64,000 nucleotides of DNA from Pseudothermotoga hypogea DSM 11164 = NBRC 106472 (GTDB taxonomy: Bacteria; Thermotogota; Thermotogae; Thermotogales; DSM-5069). Positions 1-8,144 of the stretch are shown piece by piece. A model generated the notes under the pieces. That model worked only from the letters and a program-made list of their open reading frames with translations. It made no database searches and was not told the origin of the DNA. Position 1 is the stretch's first letter, and every line of letters begins with the position of its first letter. A program made the translations under genes and the position numbers. The stretch lies in the NCBI RefSeq assembly GCF_000816145.1, contig NZ_CP007141.1:930001-994000 (forward strand). Reading direction: 5' to 3'.

Positions 1-2
1 CG

Positions 3-746
3 AGACTATCGGGTTATCAAGATGCTTCCATGACGGTAACGCTCAATCCAGGCGAGACGAGAACCATAACGCTCACGCTCGTACCACGAAAAGCGACGCT
101 CAACATATTCACCAACCCAGTCGGTGCATCTATTTACGTGAACGGTAACTACATTGGGACCACAAGAACAACTGGTCTTTCTGTGCAGGTCGATCCCGGC
201 ACACACACGATCATCGCCACGATGAGTGGCTATCAAGACACGACCGTGACTGTGAACGTTGGATCTGGTGAGACCAAGCGTGTCGATATAACTCTACCAC
301 CCATCATCAGAACGGGGTTCTTACTCATCTACACGAACCCCACGAACGCTTCAATATACGTCGATGGCAGATACGTAGGTGTGGCCGGTCCTACAGGATT
401 GAGAGTGGAAGTGGATGCAAACGTGGTGCACAGAGTCGTTGCGAGTTTGCCGGATTACGAGGACGCCTCCGTGGAAGTTCAAGTGTCGCCGAACGAGACA
501 AGAACTGTTAATCTCACGCTCGAGCCGATCGTGAAGGTTGGCACGGTGAGCATCAACAGTTCGCCTTCCAACGCGCTCGTGTACATAAATGGATATCTCA
601 AAGGCATCACACCGCTGAGGTTGGACCTGGAATACGGCACGTACCAACTCGTCGTGATCAAGGGTGGTTACTACGCGGAAGTGCTCACTCTCAAAGTGGA
701 CAGAAAGTCCGTCAGTGTGAGCGTGACACTCAGACCGATACAGTGA
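3..746 (+). CDS. PEGA-repeat surface/envelope protein, 5' end outside the window
   Basis: The reading frame is open from the first bases, so the true start lies upstream and only the C-terminal part is seen. It shows the tail of one PEGA repeat and then three full ones of about 65-70 residues, each with the pattern TNP-x-A-S-I-YVNG followed by G-x-H-x-I and a closing beta strand ending in E-T-R-x-V-x-x-TL. PEGA domains are short beta-sandwich repeats found in extracytoplasmic proteins of bacteria and archaea. No catalytic motif is visible, so a structural or binding role outside the membrane is likely but unproved. The gene ends at a hairpin shared with the convergent CBS gene. Confidence 0.85.
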   Translation, partial: RLSGYQDASMTVTLNPGETRTITLTLVPRKATLNIFTNPVGASIYVNGNYIGTTRTTGLSVQVDPGTHTIIATMSGYQDTTVTVNVGSGETKRVDITLPPIIRTGFLLIYTNPTNASIYVDGRYVGVAGPTGLRVEVDANVVHRVVASLPDYEDASVEVQVSPNETRTVNLTLEPIVKVGTVSINSSPSNALVYINGYLKGITPLRLDLEYGTYQLVVIKGGYYAEVLTLKVDRKSVSVSVTLRPIQ

Positions 747-762
747 CGGACTCAGAACAACT

Positions 763-784
763 GAAGGGGGCGAAAGCCCCCTTC
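763..784. terminator. Bidirectional intrinsic terminator
   Basis: Perfect 9-bp arms (763-771 and 776-784) with a GAAA loop sit between the convergent PEGA and CBS genes. The stop codon of the minus-strand CBS gene lies at its edge. The T tracts are weak on both sides. Confidence 0.7.
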
Positions 785-1430
785 AATCTTGTCTCACATC
801 GATGATGGAAACGTTCACAACACCCTCCAAGAGTTTCTTCTCGAAGTTTTCTCTGTCCAAAGATGGCTTCACCTTGATCACGACGCTGTACTCTTCTTCA
901 GACTTTTCGTACGTGCTCACGGCTATGACGTCTCCACCGCATTGGTTCATCAGGTTCAGAATCCTTGCCAGGATGCCTGGAACGTTTCGAACCTTGAAGA
1001 CGTACCTGAAGCCCTTCTCCCGCGCGCCGAGCATGTTGATGAACACTTTGAATATGTCGGTCTCGGTGACGATACCAACGAGTCTTTCTTCCTCCATCAC
1101 CAAGAGTGAGCCGATCTTTTTGTCCGTCATGATCTTCGCCGCCTCTTCTATAGGTGTGTTGGGATGAACATGAACCACATCCTTCTTCATGATCTGCTTG
1201 ACTGTGAGTTTACCCAGCAGAGTGGTGAGTTCCCACACATCCAACGTGGTCGCCTGTGAGGGGGAAGCTTTCAGCAGGTCTTTTTCAGCGATGATACCGA
1301 CGACTCTATCGTTCTTCACCACAGGCAGTCTTCTGATGCCCTTCGTCCTGATGATCTCCATGGCTTCTTGAAAGGTCGTCTCCGGTGAAACGGTGACGAC
1401 GTTCGTGGTCATGATGTCCTTCACGAACAT
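783..1430 (-). CDS. CBS-pair protein with C-terminal ACT-like domain
   Basis: A 215-residue cytoplasmic protein. Two CBS motifs span about residues 1-60 and 75-135 (KDIMTTNVVTV..., KQIMKKDVVHV...), each with the G-I-V-x-E-x-D signature, followed by an ACT-like region near residues 145-215 (FKVRNVPGILARI). This is the arrangement of AcuB-like proteins; CBS pairs bind adenine nucleotides and ACT domains small ligands such as amino acids, so a regulatory sensor role is likely. I chose the internal ATG because GGAAGGGGG precedes it; an in-frame extension of 27 codons upstream has no ribosome site. It follows the ompA-like gene on the same strand, separated by a terminator. Confidence 0.85.
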   Translation of the reverse strand: MFVKDIMTTNVVTVSPETTFQEAMEIIRTKGIRRLPVVKNDRVVGIIAEKDLLKASPSQATTLDVWELTTLLGKLTVKQIMKKDVVHVHPNTPIEEAAKIMTDKKIGSLLVMEEERLVGIVTETDIFKVFINMLGAREKGFRYVFKVRNVPGILARILNLMNQCGGDVIAVSTYEKSEEEYSVVIKVKPSLDRENFEKKLLEGVVNVSIIDVRQD

Positions 1431-1528
1431 GGTAAAACCCCCTTCCGAGAGATTGTTTAAAAAGCCGGCGTTGAAGATCCATCTTTTCATTAATGATACA
1501 CCACATCTCAAAGTTCTGTGGCAACAAA

Positions 1529-1550
1529 AAGGACCCCGCGAGGGGTCCTT
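1529..1550 (-). terminator. Intrinsic terminator of the Omp-alpha-like gene
   Basis: 9-bp arms (1529-1537 and 1542-1550), GC-rich, followed on the minus strand by five T and a further T-rich stretch. It lies just past the stop codon at 1572. Confidence 0.85.
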
Positions 1551-1571
1551 GAGTTCCTTCCAGAGACCACG

Positions 1572-2786
1572 TTACGGATTTGCACCACCCATCAACATAC
1601 CAATCAGTCCTATCACCGCACCGGCCGCACCAACGATGATGCCTATCAAGCCCATGTTGTAAGCCTCGTTGATCTTCTTCGCCTGCTCAACCGTCGCCGC
1701 TTCTATGTCGCTCATCCAAGGTTTGGAATCGATCTTCTTGGACAGGTTAGCGATGTTCTGTTCGGCTTGAGAAACTTTCTGACTCAGAGATGTCAACTGA
1801 CCTGCGAGCGTTCCAACGTTGCCTTCGAGCACGCCCACCTTCTTCGCCGCGCTGGTAGCGTCGGCAACATCTTTCTTGAGTTTTTCAACGTCGGTCACGA
1901 GCGAAGCGACTTGACCTTCGAGCAGGGACAATCTTGCATCGAGCTGGCGGGACGTTGCGTCGAGCGCCTTCCTCAAGCTGTCGACATCCGAAGCAAGCTT
2001 CGTTTCCAGGGCAGCAACACGACCCTCCAGATCGCTGAAGCTCTTTCTCAGCGTCGCGAGCGCTTGTAAGTTGGACTCCAAACCGTCCATTCTCTTGGAC
2101 AGAGCCGTCAGATCGGCCTTCGTGGCGTCGATGGACTTGGACAAAGTATCGAGCCTCGAAGAGAGGTTGTTGAACTTCGTATCGAGATCGCTCACTCTCG
2201 CGTTGATTGCATCGATGGAAGCCTTCAACTGGGACATGATTTGCGCAGAGATCTGCGCCTGCAGATCTGAAACGCTCTTCTCAACCGCGGACACCTTGGC
2301 GGAAAGTTGGTTGTACATCGTCATCATCTTGTTTTCTGAAGCGGCGATCATGGTGGGCAAATCTCTTCTCACCTGAGAGATCTCAACGATGGTAGATTTC
2401 AAAGTCGAAATTTCGGCCAGAACGGTCTGAAGTGTTTGATCCGTCGCAGCCAATTGTTCCCCTTGCCTCTGAGTTCTGTTGATCGCGGTGCTCACCAGAT
2501 CTTCGAGTGCAGCTATTCTCTTCAACGCGGTCTGCATATCGGCTGGACCTGCGGCCAGTTGCTTGGTGAGATAGTCCAGCATCTTCTTCAGTGCCACCGT
2601 GACTTGGTAGCGAGTCATGGGATTGTTACCTTGGAACGTTCCATCCGGCATGCCGGAGATGATACCGAGTTTCGCCAGCTCAGTCACAGCTTCGTACGCC
2701 CAGTGGTTCACAGGCACGTCGGAGAAAGCCTGTGCAAACATCAAACCCGTGACTAATGCCAGAACAAAAACGAGCGCTTTCTTCAT
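1572..2786 (-). CDS. Omp-alpha-like rod protein: SLH domain, coiled coil, C-terminal anchor
   Basis: 404 residues. A signal peptide (MKKALVFVLALVTG...AQA) is followed by one SLH domain near residues 22-75 (FSDVPVNHWAYEAV...GTFQGNNPMTRYQ), then a long heptad-rich coiled coil to about residue 370, and a glycine/isoleucine hydrophobic tail (GLIGIIVGAAGAVIGLIG). Thermotoga Omp-alpha has this same order: the SLH end binds the cell wall, the rod spans the wide periplasm, and the tail anchors in the outer sheath. Length also fits that family (about 400 residues). GGAGGTGAGGTGG precedes the chosen ATG; a GTG three codons upstream is possible. Its own terminator follows, so it is probably monocistronic and highly expressed. 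Confidence 0.9.
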   Translation of the reverse strand: MKKALVFVLALVTGLMFAQAFSDVPVNHWAYEAVTELAKLGIISGMPDGTFQGNNPMTRYQVTVALKKMLDYLTKQLAAGPADMQTALKRIAALEDLVSTAINRTQRQGEQLAATDQTLQTVLAEISTLKSTIVEISQVRRDLPTMIAASENKMMTMYNQLSAKVSAVEKSVSDLQAQISAQIMSQLKASIDAINARVSDLDTKFNNLSSRLDTLSKSIDATKADLTALSKRMDGLESNLQALATLRKSFSDLEGRVAALETKLASDVDSLRKALDATSRQLDARLSLLEGQVASLVTDVEKLKKDVADATSAAKKVGVLEGNVGTLAGQLTSLSQKVSQAEQNIANLSKKIDSKPWMSDIEAATVEQAKKINEAYNMGLIGIIVGAAGAVIGLIGMLMGGANP

Positions 2787-2937
2787 CCACCTCACCTCCA
2801 GAACAGTTCTCTCTCGAACTATATTACCACAGCCGACCTCATTGTTTAGACTACGACCCAGAGCTTACTTGTTCCCACGGTTCGAACACGAAGCTCAGGG
2901 TACAGTTATCACGAAAGAACTTTCCGAAGCTGTTCCG

Positions 2938-3156
2938 ATGGGAAGGCTTCTGAGGATACCTCTGCTCTGCTGCGCGCTCGTGCTGCTACTCTTTGGCTGT
3001 GGTGCTTCGCAAGAGCAAAAGTCAACGATAGAAAAGCTTGCGGAAGATCTAATCAAGGCGATCGAAAACTTTTTCACGTCTCCCAACATTTATCTCGCTG
3101 TGATATTCGTTCGCGACGGCAACGTGGTGGTCTATCCAAAACCCATCGCGACGTGA
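2938..3156 (+). CDS. Small putative lipoprotein, 72 residues
   Basis: The frame starting at this ATG begins with a typical lipoprotein signal: two early arginines, a hydrophobic run (PLLCCALVLLL) and the lipobox L-F-G-C with Cys21. The mature part is about 50 residues, with a helical segment (STIEKLAEDLIKAIENFF) and a beta-like end. I do not recognise a family. No good ribosome site stands before the ATG, and the same frame is open far upstream, antisense to the ompA-like gene; that extension is taken as spurious. The lipobox is the main support. Confidence 0.5.
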   Translation: MGRLLRIPLLCCALVLLLFGCGASQEQKSTIEKLAEDLIKAIENFFTSPNIYLAVIFVRDGNVVVYPKPIAT

Positions 3157-3221
3157 TGGTGCGATTTCTCATCGATTTCTAATCATCTGTGTGTAGAATG
3201 GTCCCCGAGGGGGCGAAGGTC

Positions 3222-4385
3222 GTGAAGAGATCACTCTCTGTGGTGATCGTGTTTTTGTCACTCGGCGTATACTTCGCAATGAACGCAGCAAATTCTGTGA
3301 ACTCGTTCGGTCTGGATCTCTACAGAGTGCTCGCGAGCAAGGAAGGAAACATCTTTTTCTCACCGTTCAGTATAAGTACCGCTCTGGCGATGACTTACCT
3401 CGGTGCGGATGGAAACACGGCTTTGCAGATGAAGCGAGTGTTGCACTTCGAAGACGAAGGCCTCCACGAAAGTTTTTCAGAATTGATCACTTCACTCAAC
3501 AAACCAGCAGAAGCTTACAAACTGATCACAGCCAACGCGCTGTGGGTGCAGAAGAACTATCCACTGTTGGATTCTTTCCTCAGAGACATCGAAAGGTATT
3601 ACAGAGCGCCTGTCAACATCGTCGATTTCGTGACCGATCTGGACAATTCAATTCGAAAGGTCAACGAATGGATTGAAGAAAAGACCGCGGGGAAGATCAA
3701 GAACATGCTCACGAGAGACGACGTCGACAGTCTCACCAGACTGATCCTGACCAACGCGATCTACTTCAAAGGCAGATGGAAAATACCGTTCGACGAGAAG
3801 TTGACGAAGAAGGATTTCTTCCATGTGAACGAAACTACAAAGGTCGAAGTGGACATGATGGAACTCACAGAGAAATTCGAATACTACGAAGATGACCAAG
3901 TTCAAGTTCTGAAACTTCCGTACGCAGAAAGCAGTCTTTCCATGGTCATCGTTCTGCCGAGAGCGGGTGTAGAGTTGATTGAGCTGGAAAAGGATCTAAC
4001 GAAAGAAAAGATCGAAGGATGGCTGAAGAATCTCAGTGAAACAAGGGTTCAGGTGTTTTTGCCAAGGTTCAAGATTTTGGAACGTCTATCGATGAAGGAA
4101 ACGCTCATGAAGATGGGCATGGTCGATCCGTTCACTGACAGGGCCGACTTTTCAAAGATCGATGGAACTCACATGTTGAAGATTCAGAACGTGATACACC
4201 AGGCCTTCGTGGAAGTCAACGAGGAAGGTACTGAAGCGGCAGCCGCAACCGCGGTGATCATGGGTATCAAGATGGCGATGCCAGTCATGCCGGTGATCTT
4301 CAGAGCCGATAGACCGTTCATGTTCTTGATTCAGGAAGAAACCAGCAACACCATACTCTTCATGGGCCGACTGCAGAAGCCGTGA
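3222..4385 (+). CDS. Secreted serpin (serine protease inhibitor)
   Basis: 387 residues from the GTG that follows a GAGGGGG site; an in-frame GTG and ATG upstream would put extra residues before the signal peptide. A signal sequence (KRSLSVVIVFLSLG) precedes a full-length serpin fold: FSPFSISTALAMTYLGA near the start, NAIYFKGRWK in the middle, and the C-terminal RPFMFLIQEETSNTILFMG strand. The reactive-loop hinge G-T-E-A-A-A-A-T (residues 336-343) has small residues, as in inhibitory serpins that insert the loop. Counting from the hinge as in alpha-1-antitrypsin puts P1 near Lys350, but the loop is a few residues longer than usual, so P1 is uncertain. Flanking genes do not indicate the target protease. 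Confidence 0.95.
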   Translation: MKRSLSVVIVFLSLGVYFAMNAANSVNSFGLDLYRVLASKEGNIFFSPFSISTALAMTYLGADGNTALQMKRVLHFEDEGLHESFSELITSLNKPAEAYKLITANALWVQKNYPLLDSFLRDIERYYRAPVNIVDFVTDLDNSIRKVNEWIEEKTAGKIKNMLTRDDVDSLTRLILTNAIYFKGRWKIPFDEKLTKKDFFHVNETTKVEVDMMELTEKFEYYEDDQVQVLKLPYAESSLSMVIVLPRAGVELIELEKDLTKEKIEGWLKNLSETRVQVFLPRFKILERLSMKETLMKMGMVDPFTDRADFSKIDGTHMLKIQNVIHQAFVEVNEEGTEAAAATAVIMGIKMAMPVMPVIFRADRPFMFLIQEETSNTILFMGRLQKP

Positions 4386-4511
4386 CAAGGTGAAAAATCT
4401 GTATCGATGTGATTGACGAAGAAAGACAGAGCAATCGAATGAAAAAATGAGTTTTGAGCAATTATTCAGGAGAAGCTTCCCAATCTTCCAGTTCTCCGTG
4501 CCGCACCGGAT

Positions 4512-4540
4512 TTGGCAGATGGTTTGACCTGTGGTATTTT
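4512..4540 (+). promoter_or_regulatory. Promoter of the first TctCBA operon
   Basis: TTGGCA at 4512-4517 and TATTTT at 4535-4540 are 17 bp apart, about 60 bp before the tctC start. An alternative -35 (TTGACC) nearby lacks a matched -10. Confidence 0.5.
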
Positions 4541-4550
4541 TGAAGCAAAA

Positions 4551-4577
4551 GCTTCCATTTCGTTTTCGGATGGAAGC
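4551..4577. promoter_or_regulatory. Inverted repeat in the tctC leader, candidate operator
   Basis: A perfect 8-bp inverted repeat, GCTTCCAT and ATGGAAGC (4551-4558 and 4570-4577), lies just after the predicted transcription start and before the ribosome site. It could be an operator for the RpiR regulator encoded at the end of this operon, or an mRNA hairpin. Inference only. Confidence 0.4.
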
Positions 4578-4601
4578 ATTTACTTCAAAGGAGGTTTTCT
4601 T

Positions 4602-5537
4602 ATGAGAAGGTTGCTCGTGTTCGTTTCGTTGGTTCTTGCGACTCTACTTCTCGCAGCTTATCCAGACAAGCCCATCACCTTCATCATCCAAGCGGCTCCC
4701 GGTGGGGCTTCGGACATGGTTTCGAGAACCATCACAGCCATCGCACAAGAGATACTCAAGGTTCCCATCAACTGCACCAACATCACAGGTGCTGCTGGTG
4801 CCATCGCGATGAAGAGACTTCAAACCAGCAAACCCGACGGTTACACCATGGGCTATGTGCCCGTCGAACTCTCGATGGTTAAGGCGCTGGGTTACGCAGA
4901 CTTTGGTCCGGAAGATTTCGATCTGCTCATGAGAATAATGGTTATACCAGCCGCCCTCACAGTGAGAGCCGATTCACCTTGGAAAACTGCTCAAGAATTC
5001 ATCGAGTATGTGAAAACTCGACCTGGCACGGTGACTGTGGGTAACTCGGGACCAGGTTCCATCTGGCACATCGCCGCGCTGAGCCTTGAAAAAGCTACGG
5101 GTATAAAACTCGTCCATGTCCCATTCGATGGTGCTGCCCCCGCGGTTGCTGCCCTTTTGGGAGGACACATCACAGCTGTGACGGTCAGCCCCACGGAGGT
5201 CAAAGCGGGTGTAGAATCAGGTCAACTCAGAATCTTGGCCGTGATGAGCGACGAGAGAACCCCTCTGTTCCCTGACGTACCAACGATGAAGGAGCTCGGT
5301 TACGATGTCTCGATCGCGGCGTGGGGAGGCTTGGCATTGCCCAAAGGTGTCGATCCAGAAGTTTACAAGATACTCGCAGATGCGTTCAAAAAGGCTTACG
5401 ACAGTGAAACCTTCCAAAAGTTCCTGCTCGACAGGGGCATGACACCAGCCTACCTCGATGGACAAAAGTTCAAAGAATTCGCCGTAGCTCAGTACAACAT
5501 GTTCATGGAACTCATACCGAAGGCGCTCGGAAAATGA
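4602..5537 (+). CDS. tctC: TctC-type periplasmic solute-binding protein
   Basis: 311 residues starting at the ATG behind AAAGGAGG. A signal peptide (MRRLLVFVSLVLATLLLA) leads into the TctC signature Y-P-x-K-P-I-T-F-I and A-P-G-G-x-S-D near residues 20-41, and the family pattern continues (GAAGAIAMKRL, VGNSGPGSIWH, PFDGAAPAVAALLGGH). TctC proteins bind carboxylate ligands in the periplasm and hand them to the TctA/TctB membrane pair in a secondary, ion-driven uptake system. The operon adds an aldolase and a sugar kinase, which points to a sugar acid rather than a tricarboxylate as ligand. A hairpin right after the stop likely limits read-through to tctB. Confidence 0.92.
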   Translation: MRRLLVFVSLVLATLLLAAYPDKPITFIIQAAPGGASDMVSRTITAIAQEILKVPINCTNITGAAGAIAMKRLQTSKPDGYTMGYVPVELSMVKALGYADFGPEDFDLLMRIMVIPAALTVRADSPWKTAQEFIEYVKTRPGTVTVGNSGPGSIWHIAALSLEKATGIKLVHVPFDGAAPAVAALLGGHITAVTVSPTEVKAGVESGQLRILAVMSDERTPLFPDVPTMKELGYDVSIAAWGGLALPKGVDPEVYKILADAFKKAYDSETFQKFLLDRGMTPAYLDGQKFKEFAVAQYNMFMELIPKALGK

Positions 5538-5542
5538 ACAGA

Positions 5543-5564
5543 AGGCTGCCCCGATGGGCAGCCT
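5543..5564 (+). terminator. Hairpin after tctC, partial terminator
   Basis: 9-bp GC-rich arms (5543-5551, 5556-5564) with a CGAT loop and a short TTT tail, inside the operon between tctC and tctB. Probably attenuates rather than stops transcription. Confidence 0.65.
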
Positions 5565-5583
5565 TTAACTTCGAGGTGAGAGG

Positions 5584-6009
5584 ATGGGTGATTTGATTTT
5601 CTCGTTGGTTTCAATAGCGTACTCGATTTATCTGTTGGTTGAGTCTTCAAAGCTTCCAGCTGGTATAGCAACGATTCCAGGCCCGGGATTCTTCCCAAGG
5701 TTGATAGCTTCAGTGATTCTTGTTCTGGCCTGTTTGCTCTTGACTTTCAGTCTTCGGAGGTTCTTCAAGAAAACCACAACTCCCTTTCCCAAGGGAAGAT
5801 GGGCTCAAGTCTCTCTGGTTCTGATCACGATCCTTTTGTACGTTCTGCTCTGGGGCAGATGTAATTTTTTGCTCAACACGTTCTTGATGTTGTTCTCGAT
5901 CCACATCGTCACGGGATCGAAATGGTACATGGGTTTGATTGGCTCGGCGGTTTTGAGCATCGGTGTTTTTCTTCTGTTCGGCAATGTTTTTCACGTGCTT
6001 TTCTTCTGA
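5584..6009 (+). CDS. tctB: TctB-type small membrane subunit
   Basis: 141 residues with four predicted membrane segments (about residues 1-18, 35-55, 77-95 and 105-140), no signal peptide, and the P-G-P-G-F-F-P motif of TctB proteins near residues 29-36. TctB is the small, poorly conserved partner of TctA in tripartite tricarboxylate transporters. The start follows GAGGTGAGAGG. tctA begins 12 bp downstream, so the two membrane subunits are translated together. Confidence 0.85.
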   Translation: MGDLIFSLVSIAYSIYLLVESSKLPAGIATIPGPGFFPRLIASVILVLACLLLTFSLRRFFKKTTTPFPKGRWAQVSLVLITILLYVLLWGRCNFLLNTFLMLFSIHIVTGSKWYMGLIGSAVLSIGVFLLFGNVFHVLFF

Positions 6010-6021
6010 AGGGGTGATCGT

Positions 6022-7500
6022 GTGCAACAGTTCGTGCAGGGATTTTTACAGGCTATCGATCCACGGGCGATAATCTATCTGCTCGTGGGAACGTTCTCTG
6101 GCCTCATCATCGGAACTCTTCCGGGTTTGACGGCAACGATGGCGGTTGCTATAATCACCCCTCTAACTTTTTGGTTGTCACCCAACGAAGGACTCGCGAT
6201 GCTCATCGGAGTGTGGAATTCCGCTATTTTCTCCGGTGGGATATCGGCCATCCTCATAAACACTCCAGGTACCCCCGCATCGATCGCGTCCACCTTCGAT
6301 GGGTTCGCCTTGACGAAGAAAGGTATGGCTGGTCTCGCGCTCGGAATAAACGTCGTTTTCTCATGCGTCGGCGGAATATTGGGTATCGTTGCGCTGATCG
6401 CCGTTGGTTTTCCGCTCGCGAAGTTCGCGCTGTCCTTCGGACCCGCCGAGTACTTCACCCTCGCAATCTTTGGACTCTCAACGATGGTCGCTGTCTCCGG
6501 CAAGTCCATTTTGAAGGGAATGATAGCGGGATTTCTCGGATTCTCGATCGCCCTGATTGGACTCGATCCCATCTTCGGTTCGGAGAGGTTCACCTTTGGC
6601 AGGATGGAGCTTCTGGGTGGTATTTCTTTCATACCGGTCATGATAGGTCTGTTTGGAATCGGAGAAGTTCTGTCGCAAATTTTCACCAAGAGTCGGACCA
6701 TGTCAGCAGACGCACGAATCACCACACAACTCAAAAGGGTGGTTCCGACCTTCAAAGAGGTGAAGGATTTGACGCCCGTGGCATTGCTGTCGTCCCTCAT
6801 AGGTATAGTCATAGGTGTCATACCAGGTGCGGGAGCAGACATCGCAGGTTTGGTGGCGTGGGATCAGAGTAGGAGAATAGCGAAGAGACCCGAGGAGTAC
6901 GGCAAAGGTTCGTTAGAAGGTTTGGCCGCATCGACGACAGCGAACAACGCTTGCCTTGGCGGAGCCTTGACAACAATGATGGCACTCGGTCTGCCCGGAG
7001 ACGCCGTCACTGCGATTCTGATAGGCGCTTTCATAATCTACGGTGTGCAACCTGGACCGATCATGTTCCGAGACCACGCCAATTTCGTCTACATGGTCAT
7101 AACGCTGATGTTGCTCGCCAACGTTGTTTTCCTCGCCGTTGGGTTCTTCTTTTCGAAAATTCTCACGAAGTTTCTCTCTTTACCTCAAAGCTTCATTTGG
7201 GCAACGATAATCATCTTATCGCTCGTTGGAAGTTACGCTATAAACAACAGCGCATTTGACCTCATGATCGTGTTTCTGTCAGGTGTGTTGGGATTCATTT
7301 TCAGATTGCTCGATGTGCCACTCGGTCCGATCGTTCTCGCGCTAATACTCGGTCCGATGGCAGAAGCTAACATGAGAAGAGCACTGATACTGAGTGGGGG
7401 CAGTTTCACCACTTTCTTCACCAGGCCGATCTCCTTGGTCTTGTTGATCCTCTCTGCGGTATCGTTGCTCACATCTGTGCTGAGGAAACGAAAATCGTGA
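6022..7500 (+). CDS. tctA: TctA-type large membrane subunit
   Basis: 492 residues, strongly hydrophobic with around 11-12 membrane segments. The family's repeated G-x-L/I-P-G motif is present twice, at about residues 31-40 (GTLPGLTATM) and 263-275 (GVIPGAGADIAG), each at the start of a related half, plus the conserved GLAASTTANNACLGGAL stretch. TctA forms the transport pathway for the ligand delivered by TctC. It starts with GTG behind GGGGTGATC, and its TGA overlaps the region where the aldolase gene begins. Confidence 0.92.
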   Translation: MQQFVQGFLQAIDPRAIIYLLVGTFSGLIIGTLPGLTATMAVAIITPLTFWLSPNEGLAMLIGVWNSAIFSGGISAILINTPGTPASIASTFDGFALTKKGMAGLALGINVVFSCVGGILGIVALIAVGFPLAKFALSFGPAEYFTLAIFGLSTMVAVSGKSILKGMIAGFLGFSIALIGLDPIFGSERFTFGRMELLGGISFIPVMIGLFGIGEVLSQIFTKSRTMSADARITTQLKRVVPTFKEVKDLTPVALLSSLIGIVIGVIPGAGADIAGLVAWDQSRRIAKRPEEYGKGSLEGLAASTTANNACLGGALTTMMALGLPGDAVTAILIGAFIIYGVQPGPIMFRDHANFVYMVITLMLLANVVFLAVGFFFSKILTKFLSLPQSFIWATIIILSLVGSYAINNSAFDLMIVFLSGVLGFIFRLLDVPLGPIVLALILGPMAEANMRRALILSGGSFTTFFTRPISLVLLILSAVSLLTSVLRKRKS

Positions 7501-7514
7501 ACGGAGGAGATACC

Positions 7515-8144
7515 TTGTTAGAGAGATTGCTCGACAGCAAAATCTTGATAGTCGTTCGTGGTTTGAACGTGAGAGAAGCGATGGACCTGTGTGAGATACT
7601 CTTGGAAAACGACCTTAGGTTCGTTGAGGTGAGCTTCTCCGAAGAGGACGCCGACAAAGTCCTGAAGGCGTTGAAAACACACTTTGGCGGCGAGCTCTTC
7701 CTCGGTGCAGGGACCGTGTTCGATGAAAGAAACTACCAAAGGGCGATCGCGGCGGGTGCTGATTACCTCTTGAGTCCAGGTTTGAGTTCAAGAGTGGCGG
7801 AGTTATCGAGAAAGGACCGTGTAGCGTACGTTCCGGGCGTTTTCACCTCCACCGATGTGCAGAACGCTCTGGAGTTGGGCCTCGATGTGCTCAAGTTGTA
7901 TCCAGCCGACGTGAACCTGCTGCGATCCTATCGTGGACCTTTTCCGAAAGTGAAGTTCATCCCGTTCGGTGGTGTGACGGACGAAAACGTGACTCGATAC
8001 TTCTCCAGTGGTGCAGCGGCCGTTGGCGTAGGTTCCTACATAGCAAACAAGAAGTTGCTACAAGAAAGAAACTTCAAAGAACTGGATGATCGAATAAAGA
8101 AGATCAAGAGTTTGATCGGTGGTTCGAGTGGATCTGAGTGTTGA
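7515..8144 (+). CDS. KDPG/KDPGal-type aldolase
   Basis: 209 residues of the class I 2-keto-3-deoxy-6-phospho-sugar-acid aldolase family. Motifs: VRG near residue 15, E38 in VEVSF, GAGTV, SPG, the Schiff-base lysine K127 in LKLYPAD, and PFGGV before the phosphate site. These enzymes cleave their substrate to pyruvate and glyceraldehyde 3-phosphate. Eda proteins have L-R-T after the active Glu; here it reads S-F-S, and the N-terminal V-R-G matches the galactonate-type DgoA better, so KDPGal is as likely a substrate as KDPG. The TTG start is chosen because GGAGGAG lies 5 nt before it; a GTG 18 nt upstream overlaps tctA. Confidence 0.85.
   Translation: MLERLLDSKILIVVRGLNVREAMDLCEILLENDLRFVEVSFSEEDADKVLKALKTHFGGELFLGAGTVFDERNYQRAIAAGADYLLSPGLSSRVAELSRKDRVAYVPGVFTSTDVQNALELGLDVLKLYPADVNLLRSYRGPFPKVKFIPFGGVTDENVTRYFSSGAAAVGVGSYIANKKLLQERNFKELDDRIKKIKSLIGGSSGSEC

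Noticed and set aside
2870-2900. GGTTCGAAC, resembling a tRNA T-loop
   Set aside because: No acceptor or anticodon stem can be drawn around it.
2617-2937. N-terminal extension of the small lipoprotein
   Set aside because: It is antisense to the Omp-alpha-like gene and would bury the lipoprotein signal.
6171-6872. Long ORF in another frame over tctA
   Set aside because: Shadow of tctA; basic, low-complexity translation without a start signal.
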